A DNA stretch of 64,000 nucleotides from a virus: the IMG/VR virus record IMGVR_UViG_3300043496_000175, positions 43,207 through 107,206 of that record; one strand, given 5' to 3'. Both the position numbers and the translations under genes were made by a program. Positions within the stretch are counted from its first letter, which is position 1, and every line of letters starts with the position of its first letter. The notes under the pieces are model-generated. The model was not told the DNA's origin, searched no databases, and was given only the letters and a program-made list of their open reading frames with translations. Positions 1 to 9,434 of this stretch are shown here, one piece after another.

Positions 1-58
1 GCATGGCCGCAGCTATGGCCACATGGCGGCGGAGTTGATGAGATGAGATGGAGATCAG

Positions 59-520
59 ATGGCGAGTAAGACGTTCCGCGTCGCAGTGCAGACGGAGAGA
101 ATCAGCTTCACGCTGGAGTACCTGCAGGGCGGCAAGCCCGCCAGCAAGGTGTTCAACTGCCGCCCCACCGTTCCGGTCGGGCTGATCCTGCAGTTCGCGG
201 ACATCGGCAGCATGAAGGACGAAGACGAATCGTCCGGTGCTGTGGCGATCGACATGATCAAGCAGCTCTACCAGGCCGCGATCGTGCCGGAAGAGTTCCC
301 GGCGTTCGAGGCACTTCTCGATGATCCCGACGCGGGCATCACCGTAGACATGTACTCCGAGATCGCTGGGTGGTTGGCCGGTGAGTACACGGCCCGCCCT
401 ACTGGAGAGAACTCGGAAAGTTCGCGACCAGCTTCCTCGTCTGGGACCGACTCGACGGTTGGTGCCTCTCCCGTGGTATTGAGCTACTCGAAGTCGGTGC
501 CAGTAGAGGCTTCGGCCTGA
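59..520 (+). CDS. Tail assembly chaperone, short (G-type) product
   Basis: 153-residue protein immediately upstream of the tape measure, the fixed position of the lambda G/GT-type tail chaperones, which bind the tape measure during tail assembly and are not in the virion. The N-terminal 110 residues are an acidic alpha/beta domain. From about codon 110 the residues become low-complexity Ser/Thr/Pro, which suggests that the functional protein leaves this frame (see the entry at 385-687). Family assigned by position and frameshift architecture rather than by a recognised motif. Confidence 0.8.
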   Translation: MASKTFRVAVQTERISFTLEYLQGGKPASKVFNCRPTVPVGLILQFADIGSMKDEDESSGAVAIDMIKQLYQAAIVPEEFPAFEALLDDPDAGITVDMYSEIAGWLAGEYTARPTGENSESSRPASSSGTDSTVGASPVVLSYSKSVPVEASA

Positions 521-687
521 TCGAATACTGGATGGAAGACACCGGTGCGATCAGCAAGGAAGAGCACGAAGCCAGGGAGAACTTCCGTACTTCTCTGGTG
601 AGATTGGGTAAGCAGGTCACCGACCAGCAAGAGGGCAGGGGTCCAGACCTTTCGATGGTCCCACCGCATTTGGTGGGGAAGCGATAG
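385..687 (+). CDS. Tail assembly chaperone, T extension (-1 frame)
   Basis: The -1 frame relative to the upstream chaperone is open from a TGA at 382-384 to a TAG at 685-687 and has no convincing start or ribosome site. It encodes protein-like sequence (FATSFLVWDRLDGW..., then a charged helix KEEHEAREN) ending 15 bases before the tape measure start. The layout is that of the GT frameshift product of siphophages. No perfect slippery heptamer is visible. Candidates are CCCT at 397-400, where tRNA-Pro could re-pair on CCC, and GGAAAG at 415-420. Slip position is inferred; the existence of the extension is fairly secure. Confidence 0.75.
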   Translation, partial: VHGPPYWRELGKFATSFLVWDRLDGWCLSRGIELLEVGASRGFGLIEYWMEDTGAISKEEHEARENFRTSLVRLGKQVTDQQEGRGPDLSMVPPHLVGKR

Positions 688-702
688 ATCGGAGGCACTG
701 CC

Positions 703-3700
703 ATGGTGGTCGTCGGAGAAGCGGTAGTTCGCCTTCGGGTGATCAGTGACCGCCTTGCCTCTGACATCCGCGAGGCCGTCAAAAAGGGCCTCTCCGACGC
801 CAACGCCGACATCGATGCCGAAGGTGAAAAGGCCGGTGACTCCTTCGGTGAAGGCGTCAAGAAGGGCATCCGCAAGCAGACCAAGAAAATCGGCAAGGAG
901 ATCGAGCTTACGGCTCGACGCTTCACGGCCGACGCCAGCGGTGTCATCGATGATGAGGGTGACCGGCTGGGCCGCCAGTTCACCACCTCCATCAGCAAGG
1001 GCCTGTCTGATAGCGGTGGCTGGGCGGAAGTAGTTCGAGTCACCCAGGAGAACTTCGAGCGGGTCTCCGAGAATGTCCGGACCGTCGGGGAAGACGCCGG
1101 GAAGTCCTACACCGACGGCGTCCGACGGCAGCTCACCGCCGGGATGAAGGAGATCGGTCCCGGCATTCAGGACGATGTTCGCCGCGCGTTCCACATGCGC
1201 CCCGGGGACATCGATGACGACGGCGAGATAGCCGCACAAGGCTTCGGGGACGGGATCGACAAGGGTCTCCGAAGCCGGTTCGCCAAGGTTCGGCAGTCCG
1301 TGGATGACATGGCCAATGACATGGCCTCGCGTCTCGGCAATAACTACAGGTCCTTCCAGGACTTCGGTTCAAAAGCTGCCACCAATGTCAGGGACTCCTT
1401 CAGGAATCAAATGAAGGAAGTCCGGCAGTCCATCAAGGACGAGTTCACCGGCATTACTCGTAACCTCCGGTTGGGGCTTCCAGACTTCGATCGAGTTGGA
1501 CGGGAAGCAGGGGAAGCAACTACCCGGGGTGTCCGCCGGGGCTTGCTGAGAGACCGCGCCACCATGTTCAAGGCCTTCTCCGGTCTTGGTGGCGACTTCA
1601 TGCGGCACTTCAACTTGGGTATCGGCGCGGCCCGTATGGGTCCGGCCATCATCTCCCTGGTCGCCCTCGCTGCCCCCTCGGTGCTGTCCGCCGCTGCCGG
1701 TCTGGCCACCGCGCTCGGTGCCCAGCTCGTCTCTGGTATCGCTGCTCTTGGTCCGGCAGTAGCAGGAGCCGGAGGTGTAGCGGCAGCAGGATTGGCCACT
1801 CTGGCATTGAACGTCGGCTTGGTGATGGCTGCATTCAAGGCCGGGAACCCTGAGATCGATGCGGCCACAGAGAAACTCAAAGGTCTTGGAAAAGTCCTGG
1901 GGACTCCGATCGCCAACGGCATGGCGAAGGGATTCACCTCCTTTGTCGATGATCTCGGATCCGTTCTTCCACAGATCAACGACCTGCTGGCCGAGACTGG
2001 CGCGGCGTTCGGCAGAGTCTTCACCAAACTCGGTGAGACGATCAAGAGCGGTGACAACCTGGATCGGATCAGAGGGATCCTGGCCACCAACAACTCGTTC
2101 ATCGACAAGTTCGGTGACGGTCTGGCTGGTCTCACCACTTCCTTCCTGATTCTGTGGGACGCGGCGAAGCCGTTTATCGATGCCATCGGCAACGCCATTG
2201 CACAGTTCGGGACCTGGGCTCAGGCCACGTTAGAGGCAAAGGAAGCCAACGGGGAACTGGCCTCCTTCATGGAGACCACCCTGGCCCGCTTCAAGGAGGT
2301 TGCCAGCTCCATCGGAGACGTGCTCGTCGGTCTCTACAACATCGGCAAAGCCGCTGAGCCGTTCGGCCGGTCCATGGGGGATCTCAGCGAAAAGTTCCGC
2401 GCCTGGACGGAGAGTGATACCGGTCAAGAGAAGATGACCAAGTTCTTCGAGAAGGCACACATCCTGGCCGGTGGCCTGGCAGACATGTTCTCCGGCATCG
2501 GCAGTGCATTCGCCAACGCCTTCATCAACATTGATCCCGGGCCGATCCTTGAAGTCTTCCGCATCATCGGGGACAAGATGGCCCCAGCACTGGCGGAGCT
2601 GTGGAACCAGGTGCAGTCCGGGGCTGGTCAGAACTTGGTCAAGATCTTCGATAACCTCGCCACCGCGCTGCAAAAGATCGCTGACAACGGCAGTTTCGAG
2701 ATCATCGCCAAGTTCATCTCGGACATGCTGGTCAAGATCAGCGAGTTCATTGCCTCCGACTTTGGAGCCACCATCGCTGGCTGGCTGATCCCACTGACGC
2801 TGTTTGGCGGGCTGTTCACCAGCCTCATCGGACCGATCACCACCGTGCTCGGACTGTTGTCTGGTCCGGCCTTGGCGGTGGCTGCCGTCATCGCTGCCAT
2901 TGCCGGGTTCTTCGTGTTGGTGTGGACGCAGTCCGAAGCCTTCCGGACCTCGATCGAAGGACTGGTCACCACCCTCGGTGGCACCTTCTCCAGCATCTGG
3001 GACGAGATATGGCCCAAGGTGCAGCGGCTGTGGGAAGTGGTTGTCAAGCTGGCGCAGGCGGTGGGTGATCGGCTCGGTCCAGTGATCGAGTTCCTGACCC
3101 CGATCATCGCTGCTGCGTTCGAGACCCTTGGCACCATCTTCGGTTTCATCATCGACCACGTCACCGAAGTGATCGACTTCGTCGCCAACATCCTCAATGG
3201 GGATTGGGCAGCAGCTTGGGACAACGTCGTCGCGATCGTGCAGAACGTCTGGGACCTGCTGGTGGACCTGTTCGGTGACATCATCGCCGGGATCGGTGAA
3301 TGGTTCGGCAAGATCCCAGAGGTTCTCGGCGGGGTTTGGGAGCGGATCGAGGACGGGGCGGTCAAGGCTTGGGAAGACTTGTTGACTTGGCTTGAGGGGA
3401 TCTGGAACGACATCGTTGCAGCAGCAACACAGATCTGGAGTAATATCACTGGCTTCTTCTCAGGCATCTGGAACGACATTGTTGTTGCAGCAGAACAAGT
3501 TTGGACCAACATCACTGACTCCTTCTCCAAGGGCTGGGAAGGATTGAAGTCGTTCTTCTCCACTTTGGGGGGAGAGTTGCGGAAGATCTGGGATGTGATC
3601 TGGGCATTCGCTGTATTGCCGTTGGAGATCACCTGGAACCTGATCATGCTGATCTGGAACGGGATCAAGGACGGCCTGTTCGAGGCGTGGAACTGGATCA

Positions 3701-5037
3701 AGACCAAGGCCGAAGAGATCTGGAACGGGATCAAGGACTTCTTCGGCGGCATCTGGAACGGTGTCTCTGAAGCAGCCACTGAGGCCTGGGACATCATCAC
3801 CACTGAGCTGTCCGAGAAGTGGGAGGGTGTCAAGACCAAGGCGTCGGAGATCTGGAATGGGATCACCGAGTTCTTCTCTGGTATCTGGGATGGCATTGCC
3901 ACCAAGGCATCTGAGGTGTGGGAGACCGTCTCCACCTTCCTGTCGGAGAAGTGGGAGAGTATCCGTCTCGCGGCCGAGACAGCCTGGAACACCATCACCA
4001 CGTTCTTCGCCGGTATCTGGGACGGTATCTCTGCCAAGGCCAGTGAGGTGTGGGACACGATCACCACCTTCCTCAGTGAGAAGTGGGAAGGGATCAGGGT
4101 TGCCGCTGAAACGGTCTGGAACACTGTCTCAACCTTCTTCACCACCAAGTGGAACGAGATCTCAGCTACCTTCCATTCGATCGTTGATCCCCTGGTTGAT
4201 TGGCTTGGGCAGCGGTGGAACGACATCAAGGCTGCAGCGGAGACAGTCTGGAACAACATTTCGTCGTTCTTCTCGACCAAGTGGACTGAGATCACCAACA
4301 TCTTCCACACTGCAGTGGAAGCGGTGAAACAATGGCTCTCTGATCGCTGGGAAGACATCAAGAGCGCTGCGCAGACGGCGTGGGACACTCTTTCTGGTCT
4401 TGCACGTACAGCCTGGGAGAACGTCAGTAAGGCCATTCATGAGGTTGTGGATCCGATTCTCGGATGGCTGTCCGAGCGTTGGGAAGACATCAAGAGCGCC
4501 GTCACCACAGCGTTCGATGCTCTTGCTGGCCCGGTACGTGCTGCGTGGGACGCGGTTTACAGTGCCATCGTGGAGCCAGTTGTCAACGCTTTCACTACTT
4601 TGAACGGGTGGATCACTAGCATCAAGGAACTGATCCAAGGAGCTTGGGACTTCGTCACCGGCAAGGTGGACGACATCAACGCCAAGATCGGTGAGGCTGC
4701 CACAGCGCAAGCTGAGTTCAACGCTGCGCACCCCGGAGGAGACGCTGGTATCTTCGCACCAGCCGCTGCCGAAGGCGGCATCCTCCGCCCAACGCCGGGT
4801 GGACAGATGGTGCGCGTGGCGGAGGCCGGGCAGGCCGAACGTATCGAGCCACTGGATGCCACCGGCCTGTCGCAGCGTGACCACGCCATCATCGAGAAAC
4901 TCAGCGGAGCTGTCGGCGGCGGCAACACCATCATCGTCAAGATCGGGGAGACCGAGCTGACTCAGATCGTTGACACCCGCGTCGTCCGAAACAATGAGCG
5001 CACGGGCAGAAGCCTGCGGAACGGAGTGCGGGTCTGA
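703..5037 (+). CDS. Tape measure protein
   Basis: 1444 residues, the longest gene here. It sets tail length and is delivered or extruded at DNA injection. N-terminal third is charged and helical. Hydrophobic stretches lie near residues 305-395 and 690-760. Residues about 860-1290 are a long series of Trp-rich repeats (W[NED]xI...FFSxxW spaced by 20-35 residues), amphipathic and typical of tape measures. C-terminus has an AEGGIL...GQAERI segment common at tape measure ends. Start ATG has GGAGG 8 bases upstream. Its stop overlaps the next start as TGATG, so translation of the tail operon is coupled. Confidence 0.97.
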   Translation: MVVVGEAVVRLRVISDRLASDIREAVKKGLSDANADIDAEGEKAGDSFGEGVKKGIRKQTKKIGKEIELTARRFTADASGVIDDEGDRLGRQFTTSISKGLSDSGGWAEVVRVTQENFERVSENVRTVGEDAGKSYTDGVRRQLTAGMKEIGPGIQDDVRRAFHMRPGDIDDDGEIAAQGFGDGIDKGLRSRFAKVRQSVDDMANDMASRLGNNYRSFQDFGSKAATNVRDSFRNQMKEVRQSIKDEFTGITRNLRLGLPDFDRVGREAGEATTRGVRRGLLRDRATMFKAFSGLGGDFMRHFNLGIGAARMGPAIISLVALAAPSVLSAAAGLATALGAQLVSGIAALGPAVAGAGGVAAAGLATLALNVGLVMAAFKAGNPEIDAATEKLKGLGKVLGTPIANGMAKGFTSFVDDLGSVLPQINDLLAETGAAFGRVFTKLGETIKSGDNLDRIRGILATNNSFIDKFGDGLAGLTTSFLILWDAAKPFIDAIGNAIAQFGTWAQATLEAKEANGELASFMETTLARFKEVASSIGDVLVGLYNIGKAAEPFGRSMGDLSEKFRAWTESDTGQEKMTKFFEKAHILAGGLADMFSGIGSAFANAFINIDPGPILEVFRIIGDKMAPALAELWNQVQSGAGQNLVKIFDNLATALQKIADNGSFEIIAKFISDMLVKISEFIASDFGATIAGWLIPLTLFGGLFTSLIGPITTVLGLLSGPALAVAAVIAAIAGFFVLVWTQSEAFRTSIEGLVTTLGGTFSSIWDEIWPKVQRLWEVVVKLAQAVGDRLGPVIEFLTPIIAAAFETLGTIFGFIIDHVTEVIDFVANILNGDWAAAWDNVVAIVQNVWDLLVDLFGDIIAGIGEWFGKIPEVLGGVWERIEDGAVKAWEDLLTWLEGIWNDIVAAATQIWSNITGFFSGIWNDIVVAAEQVWTNITDSFSKGWEGLKSFFSTLGGELRKIWDVIWAFAVLPLEITWNLIMLIWNGIKDGLFEAWNWIKTKAEEIWNGIKDFFGGIWNGVSEAATEAWDIITTELSEKWEGVKTKASEIWNGITEFFSGIWDGIATKASEVWETVSTFLSEKWESIRLAAETAWNTITTFFAGIWDGISAKASEVWDTITTFLSEKWEGIRVAAETVWNTVSTFFTTKWNEISATFHSIVDPLVDWLGQRWNDIKAAAETVWNNISSFFSTKWTEITNIFHTAVEAVKQWLSDRWEDIKSAAQTAWDTLSGLARTAWENVSKAIHEVVDPILGWLSERWEDIKSAVTTAFDALAGPVRAAWDAVYSAIVEPVVNAFTTLNGWITSIKELIQGAWDFVTGKVDDINAKIGEAATAQAEFNAAHPGGDAGIFAPAAAEGGILRPTPGGQMVRVAEAGQAERIEPLDATGLSQRDHAIIEKLSGAVGGGNTIIVKIGETELTQIVDTRVVRNNERTGRSLRNGVRV

Positions 5038-6587
5038 TGCTAAGGATTGACAAGACCGAGATCAGGGGTCTGGTACGGGTATCAGGCATCGTCCCCAACG
5101 GAACACTGCGCGTGGAACGTTCAGTTCCGGGATCGGCACCGTTCGTGCTGCGGAACGCCGGTTCGATCATCGTGACTGACCAGGGGTTCTCCCTGGAAGA
5201 CAGTGAGGCACCCATAGGGGTGCCGGTCACCTACACAGCGTTTGACCGGCCCGGGGTGTGGCCAGGAGAGCACCTCGATGAGCGTCTGGTGCAACGGAAC
5301 TACGTTCTCACTCCGACGCTGTCTCATGGTCAGCAGAGCTGGACACCGGGAGCGGCCAGAACCTTCAGCATCAGTGGAGCCAACGGATTAATCGGAGCCA
5401 ACGCCAGCGGCACCGGTATCAGTGGCCGGACAATCGCGGAAGTCGGTGTCGCGCAACTGAAATCAAACACCACTTACTTGGTAACCGGGTTGGTGAAGTT
5501 CAAGACACCTGATGTTTGGACCTGGCAGGACGTGAAGAGTTTCGGAACTTGGGCTGCGGTAAAAGCTGCCAAAGCCAACTGGCAGGCTGTCATGTCTTCG
5601 GTTCCCAGTGGCACATCCGGGACGGACCTGGCTCAGATGTCGATCAGCCTGTCCAACGGGACCACGGATTATGTGACTCCTGTTGTGGCGTACACGATCC
5701 CCCTGTCCCGTAGTAACGAGTTTGTGCATGTTTCGATCATGTTCACCACCCCGTTCACCATCCCACCGAGTGCCCGGCTGCGGCTGCTCCATGGGACCAG
5801 CACCCGTGAGAAGTCGATGACGTGGGAGGTCACCCAGTTTTCCATCATGACCGCCGCTGATGCTGCCAAGGAGTGGCGTCTGGCATACATGGACGGGGAC
5901 ACCCCGGTCCCGCCGCGAGCAGCGGATTACATCGTGCAGAACAATGATTGGGAAGACCGGAGCGGAGACGCTTACATCGTCTGGGATGGGGTGCCTGGTA
6001 ACTCCGGTTCCAGATTCATGGGTCCGTCGTACATCTCAACTTCTGCTACTACGACGCTTTACCCTCCGACTGGTACCCCGTGCTCTCCGGTGCTGCTATC
6101 GGATCCGGTTAACAGTGCGCTGGCACTGTGGTTTGGGCTGGCCGCGATCGATGACCTCAACTATGCCGCCAGAGCTGCCATCTTGTCGGTGATCAATCGG
6201 CCGGACTACATCAACTCTTCCTCGGTGCGGCAGACCGCTGATGGCGGGATCCAGTTGTTCACCAACACGCTGAAGGAACGGAGCGTGGCGCTGACCCTGT
6301 TCCGTCCTGGCCGAGTACTGCTGCTGCGGAACCCTGATCCGGCTTACCCCGAGAACATGTGGTACCTGGGGATCGGCAATGTCACCGAGAGCCGCACCAT
6401 CGGTGATGATGCCCGGCGGCCAGAACGGACCTGGGACGTGCCATTCGCCGTGGTGGAACGGCCAACCGGTCTGATTGAAGCCAGTTCCGGAACTACCTGG
6501 CAGCAGATCAAGAACTCGGGCAAGACCTGGGCAGATCTGCGAGTTGATCACGCTGACTGGCTGGCTGTTACTTTGGACGCTCCATGA
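5037..6587 (+). CDS. Minor tail protein (distal-tail type)
   Basis: 516 residues directly after the tape measure, the position of the distal tail protein. Beta-rich throughout. Two copies of a short motif, TW.(Q/A)(D/Q)(V/I)K..G.TW near residues 160 and 485, look like an internal repeat often seen in phage tail and fibre proteins. Translational coupling to both neighbours (TGATG upstream, ATGA downstream). Function by position; no catalytic motif seen. Confidence 0.8.
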   Translation: MLRIDKTEIRGLVRVSGIVPNGTLRVERSVPGSAPFVLRNAGSIIVTDQGFSLEDSEAPIGVPVTYTAFDRPGVWPGEHLDERLVQRNYVLTPTLSHGQQSWTPGAARTFSISGANGLIGANASGTGISGRTIAEVGVAQLKSNTTYLVTGLVKFKTPDVWTWQDVKSFGTWAAVKAAKANWQAVMSSVPSGTSGTDLAQMSISLSNGTTDYVTPVVAYTIPLSRSNEFVHVSIMFTTPFTIPPSARLRLLHGTSTREKSMTWEVTQFSIMTAADAAKEWRLAYMDGDTPVPPRAADYIVQNNDWEDRSGDAYIVWDGVPGNSGSRFMGPSYISTSATTTLYPPTGTPCSPVLLSDPVNSALALWFGLAAIDDLNYAARAAILSVINRPDYINSSSVRQTADGGIQLFTNTLKERSVALTLFRPGRVLLLRNPDPAYPENMWYLGIGNVTESRTIGDDARRPERTWDVPFAVVERPTGLIEASSGTTWQQIKNSGKTWADLRVDHADWLAVTLDAP

Positions 6588-7690
6588 TCAAATGTTCTCA
6601 GCTTTTGAGAGACTCCGCTGCCTACTCGCAGACCACCAAGCTCGTGGTGGACATTCTGCAAGGCAACACGGTGGTGTTCCCGGACGTCCCGGTACTACCT
6701 GGATCCTGCAAGATCTCCCAGGACCGAGGGTCCAAGACCAGGATGACGTGTGACGTCTCAGTGATCCTGGCCAACCGTCCAGATCTGAACATCACCAACA
6801 CTTCTCACCGATTCTCAGTGCGGCGGGGGTTCCAGAGCCTGGGAGTGGCGGAGACGATCAAGCACGGGATCTTCCGGATCGATGACATCAATTACAACGA
6901 CGACGGCACCATCGACATCGCCGGATCCGGCCTTGAGGCCTACGTTATCGATGCCCGATTCCCGACTCCACGCACTCCTCCCTACGGGCTGTCAACGATC
7001 GAGTACATCAAGACGTTGATCACCGAAGTGCTTCCAGGGCAGATGATCTCGGTGGAATGCTCTAAAGACAAAATCATTCAAGCGCGGGCTCCTTGGAAGT
7101 TGGAGCGGTGGGACGCGATCGAATCCTTGGCGCAGAGCATCGAAGCTGAAGTCTTCGCTGACTACCGGGGTCTCTTCGTTATCCGGGACATTCCCACGGT
7201 TGCCCCTGATCGCCCAGCGGTCTACACCATCAGAGAAGGTGTAGGCGGCACGCTGATGGGACGGAAACGGAAGGTAAGCCGGGACAAGGTCTACAACGCC
7301 ATGGTGTGTTCCGGGCAGTCCTCGGATCAAAAGGTCCCGCCGGTGTGGGCGATGGCGATCGACAACGACCCCACCAGCCCAACCTATTACTACGGCCCGT
7401 TCGGTCAGGTGCCAAAGTTTTTCTCTTCACAGTTTTTCACTACCTACGACCAGTGCCTGGCATCAGCCAAGCGGCAACTGGTGGAAGCGCTCGGAGCTAA
7501 CGAGCAGCTGTCAGTACAAGCGCTTCCGCTGACGTTCCTCGAACCGGGAGACCTGATCAACGTTGAAGTCACCAAAGGCGTGATGCTTCGCCGGATCTTG
7601 GAGAAAATCTCGTTCGTGGCGGACTATGACGCAGCCGTGGACATCGACACGCTGTCACCCAAAGATCTCTCAGAGGTGGAGGAAGGATGA
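6584..7690 (+). CDS. Minor tail protein (baseplate hub-like)
   Basis: 368 residues, overlapping the preceding gene by ATGA. The sequence (FRIDDINYNDDGTIDI, then an Ile-Glu-Tyr helix and a long beta segment with VKVYNAMV-like strand) resembles the hub/tail-associated proteins that follow the distal tail protein in actinophages, some annotated as DUF5047. That family match is from memory of the pattern only. Ends with an acidic tail and overlaps the next ATG by four bases. Confidence 0.7.
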   Translation: MIKCSQLLRDSAAYSQTTKLVVDILQGNTVVFPDVPVLPGSCKISQDRGSKTRMTCDVSVILANRPDLNITNTSHRFSVRRGFQSLGVAETIKHGIFRIDDINYNDDGTIDIAGSGLEAYVIDARFPTPRTPPYGLSTIEYIKTLITEVLPGQMISVECSKDKIIQARAPWKLERWDAIESLAQSIEAEVFADYRGLFVIRDIPTVAPDRPAVYTIREGVGGTLMGRKRKVSRDKVYNAMVCSGQSSDQKVPPVWAMAIDNDPTSPTYYYGPFGQVPKFFSSQFFTTYDQCLASAKRQLVEALGANEQLSVQALPLTFLEPGDLINVEVTKGVMLRRILEKISFVADYDAAVDIDTLSPKDLSEVEEG

Positions 7691-8382
7691 GTCTTTACCT
7701 CACCCAACTCGCCGCCATGGGCGGTCCGAAGCTGGAATGGATCCAGGCCCGGGTCTTCTCCATCATCGGCGGGGACATCACGTTGACCTACGGCAACGGG
7801 CAAATTCGGTTCGCTGCTTGTCTGGCGTCCTACACGCCCGTGGCGGGTGACTACGTGCACTGCTTGAGTTTGGAAGGCCAAGGCGTACTGATCTTGGGGA
7901 AGGCCAGTGCTACCGGGTCCACGCCGCCGCCGGAAATTGCCCAGGCACCGGTGGTCTACACACCAGTGAGTCTGGCTACCTGGGATGCCACCTTCAATAC
8001 GTGGGTACCCGATACGTTGCTGCAGGGACCCACCACCACGGGCATCTGGTTCTACTCCCCCACCACATTTGCCTCCATGGCAGGCAAGACCATTCAGAAG
8101 GCCGAACTGGAAGTCACGAGGACCTCCGGCGGTCCGTTGGAGATCACCCCACACCTGATCAGCAACACTACTGGCGGTCTTGTGCTGTCAGACGATCCAC
8201 CGATTCTGCCCACGGACCCTGCTGCCAACGTGGCCACCTGGGTCCCGATCCCCTTGGGCTGGGCAACTGACCTGGTCAATGGCACCATCAAGGGATTCGC
8301 CATCACCGCTAGCTACGAACAGACCGGTGTTTACTCCGGCGGTGGCAGGGTGCGTTTGACGCCGCTATCTGTGACGATATGA
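7687..8382 (+). CDS. Minor tail protein with OB-like N-terminus
   Basis: 231 residues. Residues 15-75 (alternating strands, GDYVHCLSLEGQGVLILGKA) look like the small OB/beta-barrel of baseplate spike proteins. After a Pro-rich linker, residues 90-231 form a second beta domain with the look of a carbohydrate-binding or fibre module. Coupled to the hub gene by ATGA overlap. Tail-tip role inferred from position. Confidence 0.65.
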   Translation: MSLYLTQLAAMGGPKLEWIQARVFSIIGGDITLTYGNGQIRFAACLASYTPVAGDYVHCLSLEGQGVLILGKASATGSTPPPEIAQAPVVYTPVSLATWDATFNTWVPDTLLQGPTTTGIWFYSPTTFASMAGKTIQKAELEVTRTSGGPLEITPHLISNTTGGLVLSDDPPILPTDPAANVATWVPIPLGWATDLVNGTIKGFAITASYEQTGVYSGGGRVRLTPLSVTI

Positions 8383-8403
8383 GTATTGACGGAAGGAACC
8401 ACC

Positions 8404-9147
8404 ATGAAGCTGCTTGAGGCCGCGCAGGTCAACCAGGGGTCCGAGCGTTGGACCAGTGGGTACAACTCCACGGCGCGGGAGTGTGGTGTCAACCTGCGGC
8501 TCACCGATGCCTGCGAAGAGACCAGCGTTGACCTGGTGGGCACCGATGCATCCGAAGCCAGCGCGTACCACGTCAATCCGTTCTCCATCGAGGCCCAGCT
8601 CAACCGCAGCGTGCTGTGTGAGCGGCCGGATGACCAGGCATGGGTGGAGAAGGCACTGGAAGCCAACCTCGAATACCCGCTGAGTCGGGCCCTGGTGATC
8701 CAGCCGATCGCTGAGACGGATTCCTGGCTCAACCACGCCGACGTCCAAGAGGTTGCTCTGGCTGGGAACACCGCAGACAACTACCGGACAGCCGTGGTGG
8801 CCGCCCGCAAGCTCTGGTACGAATCAGTCCTGAGCCTGGAGGGCCAGCCGATCTTCCACGTCCCGCCGAGCATCGCGCCGATCCTGGTCACCGCCGGTGT
8901 CCTGCAGATCGACGGCGGAGGCAAGGCCGTCACCATCTGGGGTGAACCGGTGGTGATCTCCAACGGCTATGAGATGAGCACACCACGGGCGTTCTTCACC
9001 GGGCCGATCAAGATCGAGTACACCTCGGTGCAGAGCAACGACATCCTGCGGCACGCCCGGATGAACAATTCCTCCATCGTGGCCAACGTCCTGGCCATCG
9101 TGGACACACCGCCGTGCGCCATCGTCCGAATTGGTGACTACGCCTAA
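8404..9147 (+). CDS. Virion-associated protein, function unknown
   Basis: 247 residues from the ATG at 8404, preceded by GGAAGGAACC. A longer in-frame TTG at 8386 is less likely because that ribosome site would then be inside the gene. The C-terminal half (helix, FHVPPSIAPIL, strand, IEYTS..., ending AIVRIGDYA) recalls HK97-fold capsid or encapsulin-like domains, yet it lies among tail genes. I cannot assign a function. Last gene of the tail operon before a separate promoter-like element. Confidence 0.7.
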   Translation: MKLLEAAQVNQGSERWTSGYNSTARECGVNLRLTDACEETSVDLVGTDASEASAYHVNPFSIEAQLNRSVLCERPDDQAWVEKALEANLEYPLSRALVIQPIAETDSWLNHADVQEVALAGNTADNYRTAVVAARKLWYESVLSLEGQPIFHVPPSIAPILVTAGVLQIDGGGKAVTIWGEPVVISNGYEMSTPRAFFTGPIKIEYTSVQSNDILRHARMNNSSIVANVLAIVDTPPCAIVRIGDYA

Positions 9148-9164
9148 CTGTTGATCGAAACCGC

Positions 9165-9170
9165 TATACT
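9165..9170 (+). promoter_or_regulatory. -10 element of a probable leaderless promoter
   Basis: TATACT followed by six bases and then the ATG of the next gene, so RNA would start at or within a base or two of the start codon. There is no Shine-Dalgarno sequence. TTGATC lies only 8 bases upstream, too close for a normal -35. Leaderless messages are common in Actinobacteria. Confidence 0.55.
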
Positions 9171-9176
9171 CCGAAC

Positions 9177-9434
9177 ATGTTGAAGGCCATCGCCCCTCGT
9201 GAGAAGCCCTTCAACAAGGGACCCAGGACGCCGGTGGATCACATGATCATCCAGGTGCTGACCGAGAACGGCCCATCCGAACCGCGCACCATCCGGGATC
9301 TGATTCCGGATTCGGACCTGCAGTACATCCATGCACGGTTACGGCGGATGGTCAGTCGCGGGGCGATCCAGCAGGTCAAGACTCCTGGTGGCCCGCGCCG
9401 GGGCCCGGGATCCAGTCTCTACCAGCTGCCATGA
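9177..9434 (+). CDS. Small winged-helix-like protein
   Basis: 85 residues, basic, with a helix-loop-helix pattern (HMIIQVLTENGPSEPRTI, then LQYIHARLRRMVSRGAI) and a C-terminal wing-like segment rich in Gly/Arg, as in small winged-helix DNA-binding proteins. Own promoter-like element and no ribosome site. Overlaps the next gene by ATGA. A regulator is a reasonable guess, not demonstrated. Confidence 0.6.
   Translation: MLKAIAPREKPFNKGPRTPVDHMIIQVLTENGPSEPRTIRDLIPDSDLQYIHARLRRMVSRGAIQQVKTPGGPRRGPGSSLYQLP

Noticed and set aside
1-69. Tail end of an upstream gene
   Set aside because: Frames 1 (stop at 67), 2 (stop at 44) and 3 (stop at 36) are all possible and too short to choose between, so no partial gene is claimed.
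399-1239. Long leftward frames opposite the chaperone and tape measure
   Set aside because: They mirror the codon pattern of the + strand genes, have no ribosome sites, and the + strand proteins are clearly real.
2230-4436. Leftward frames up to 602 codons opposite the tape measure
   Set aside because: Antisense shadows caused by lack of antisense stops in a repetitive, Trp-rich gene.
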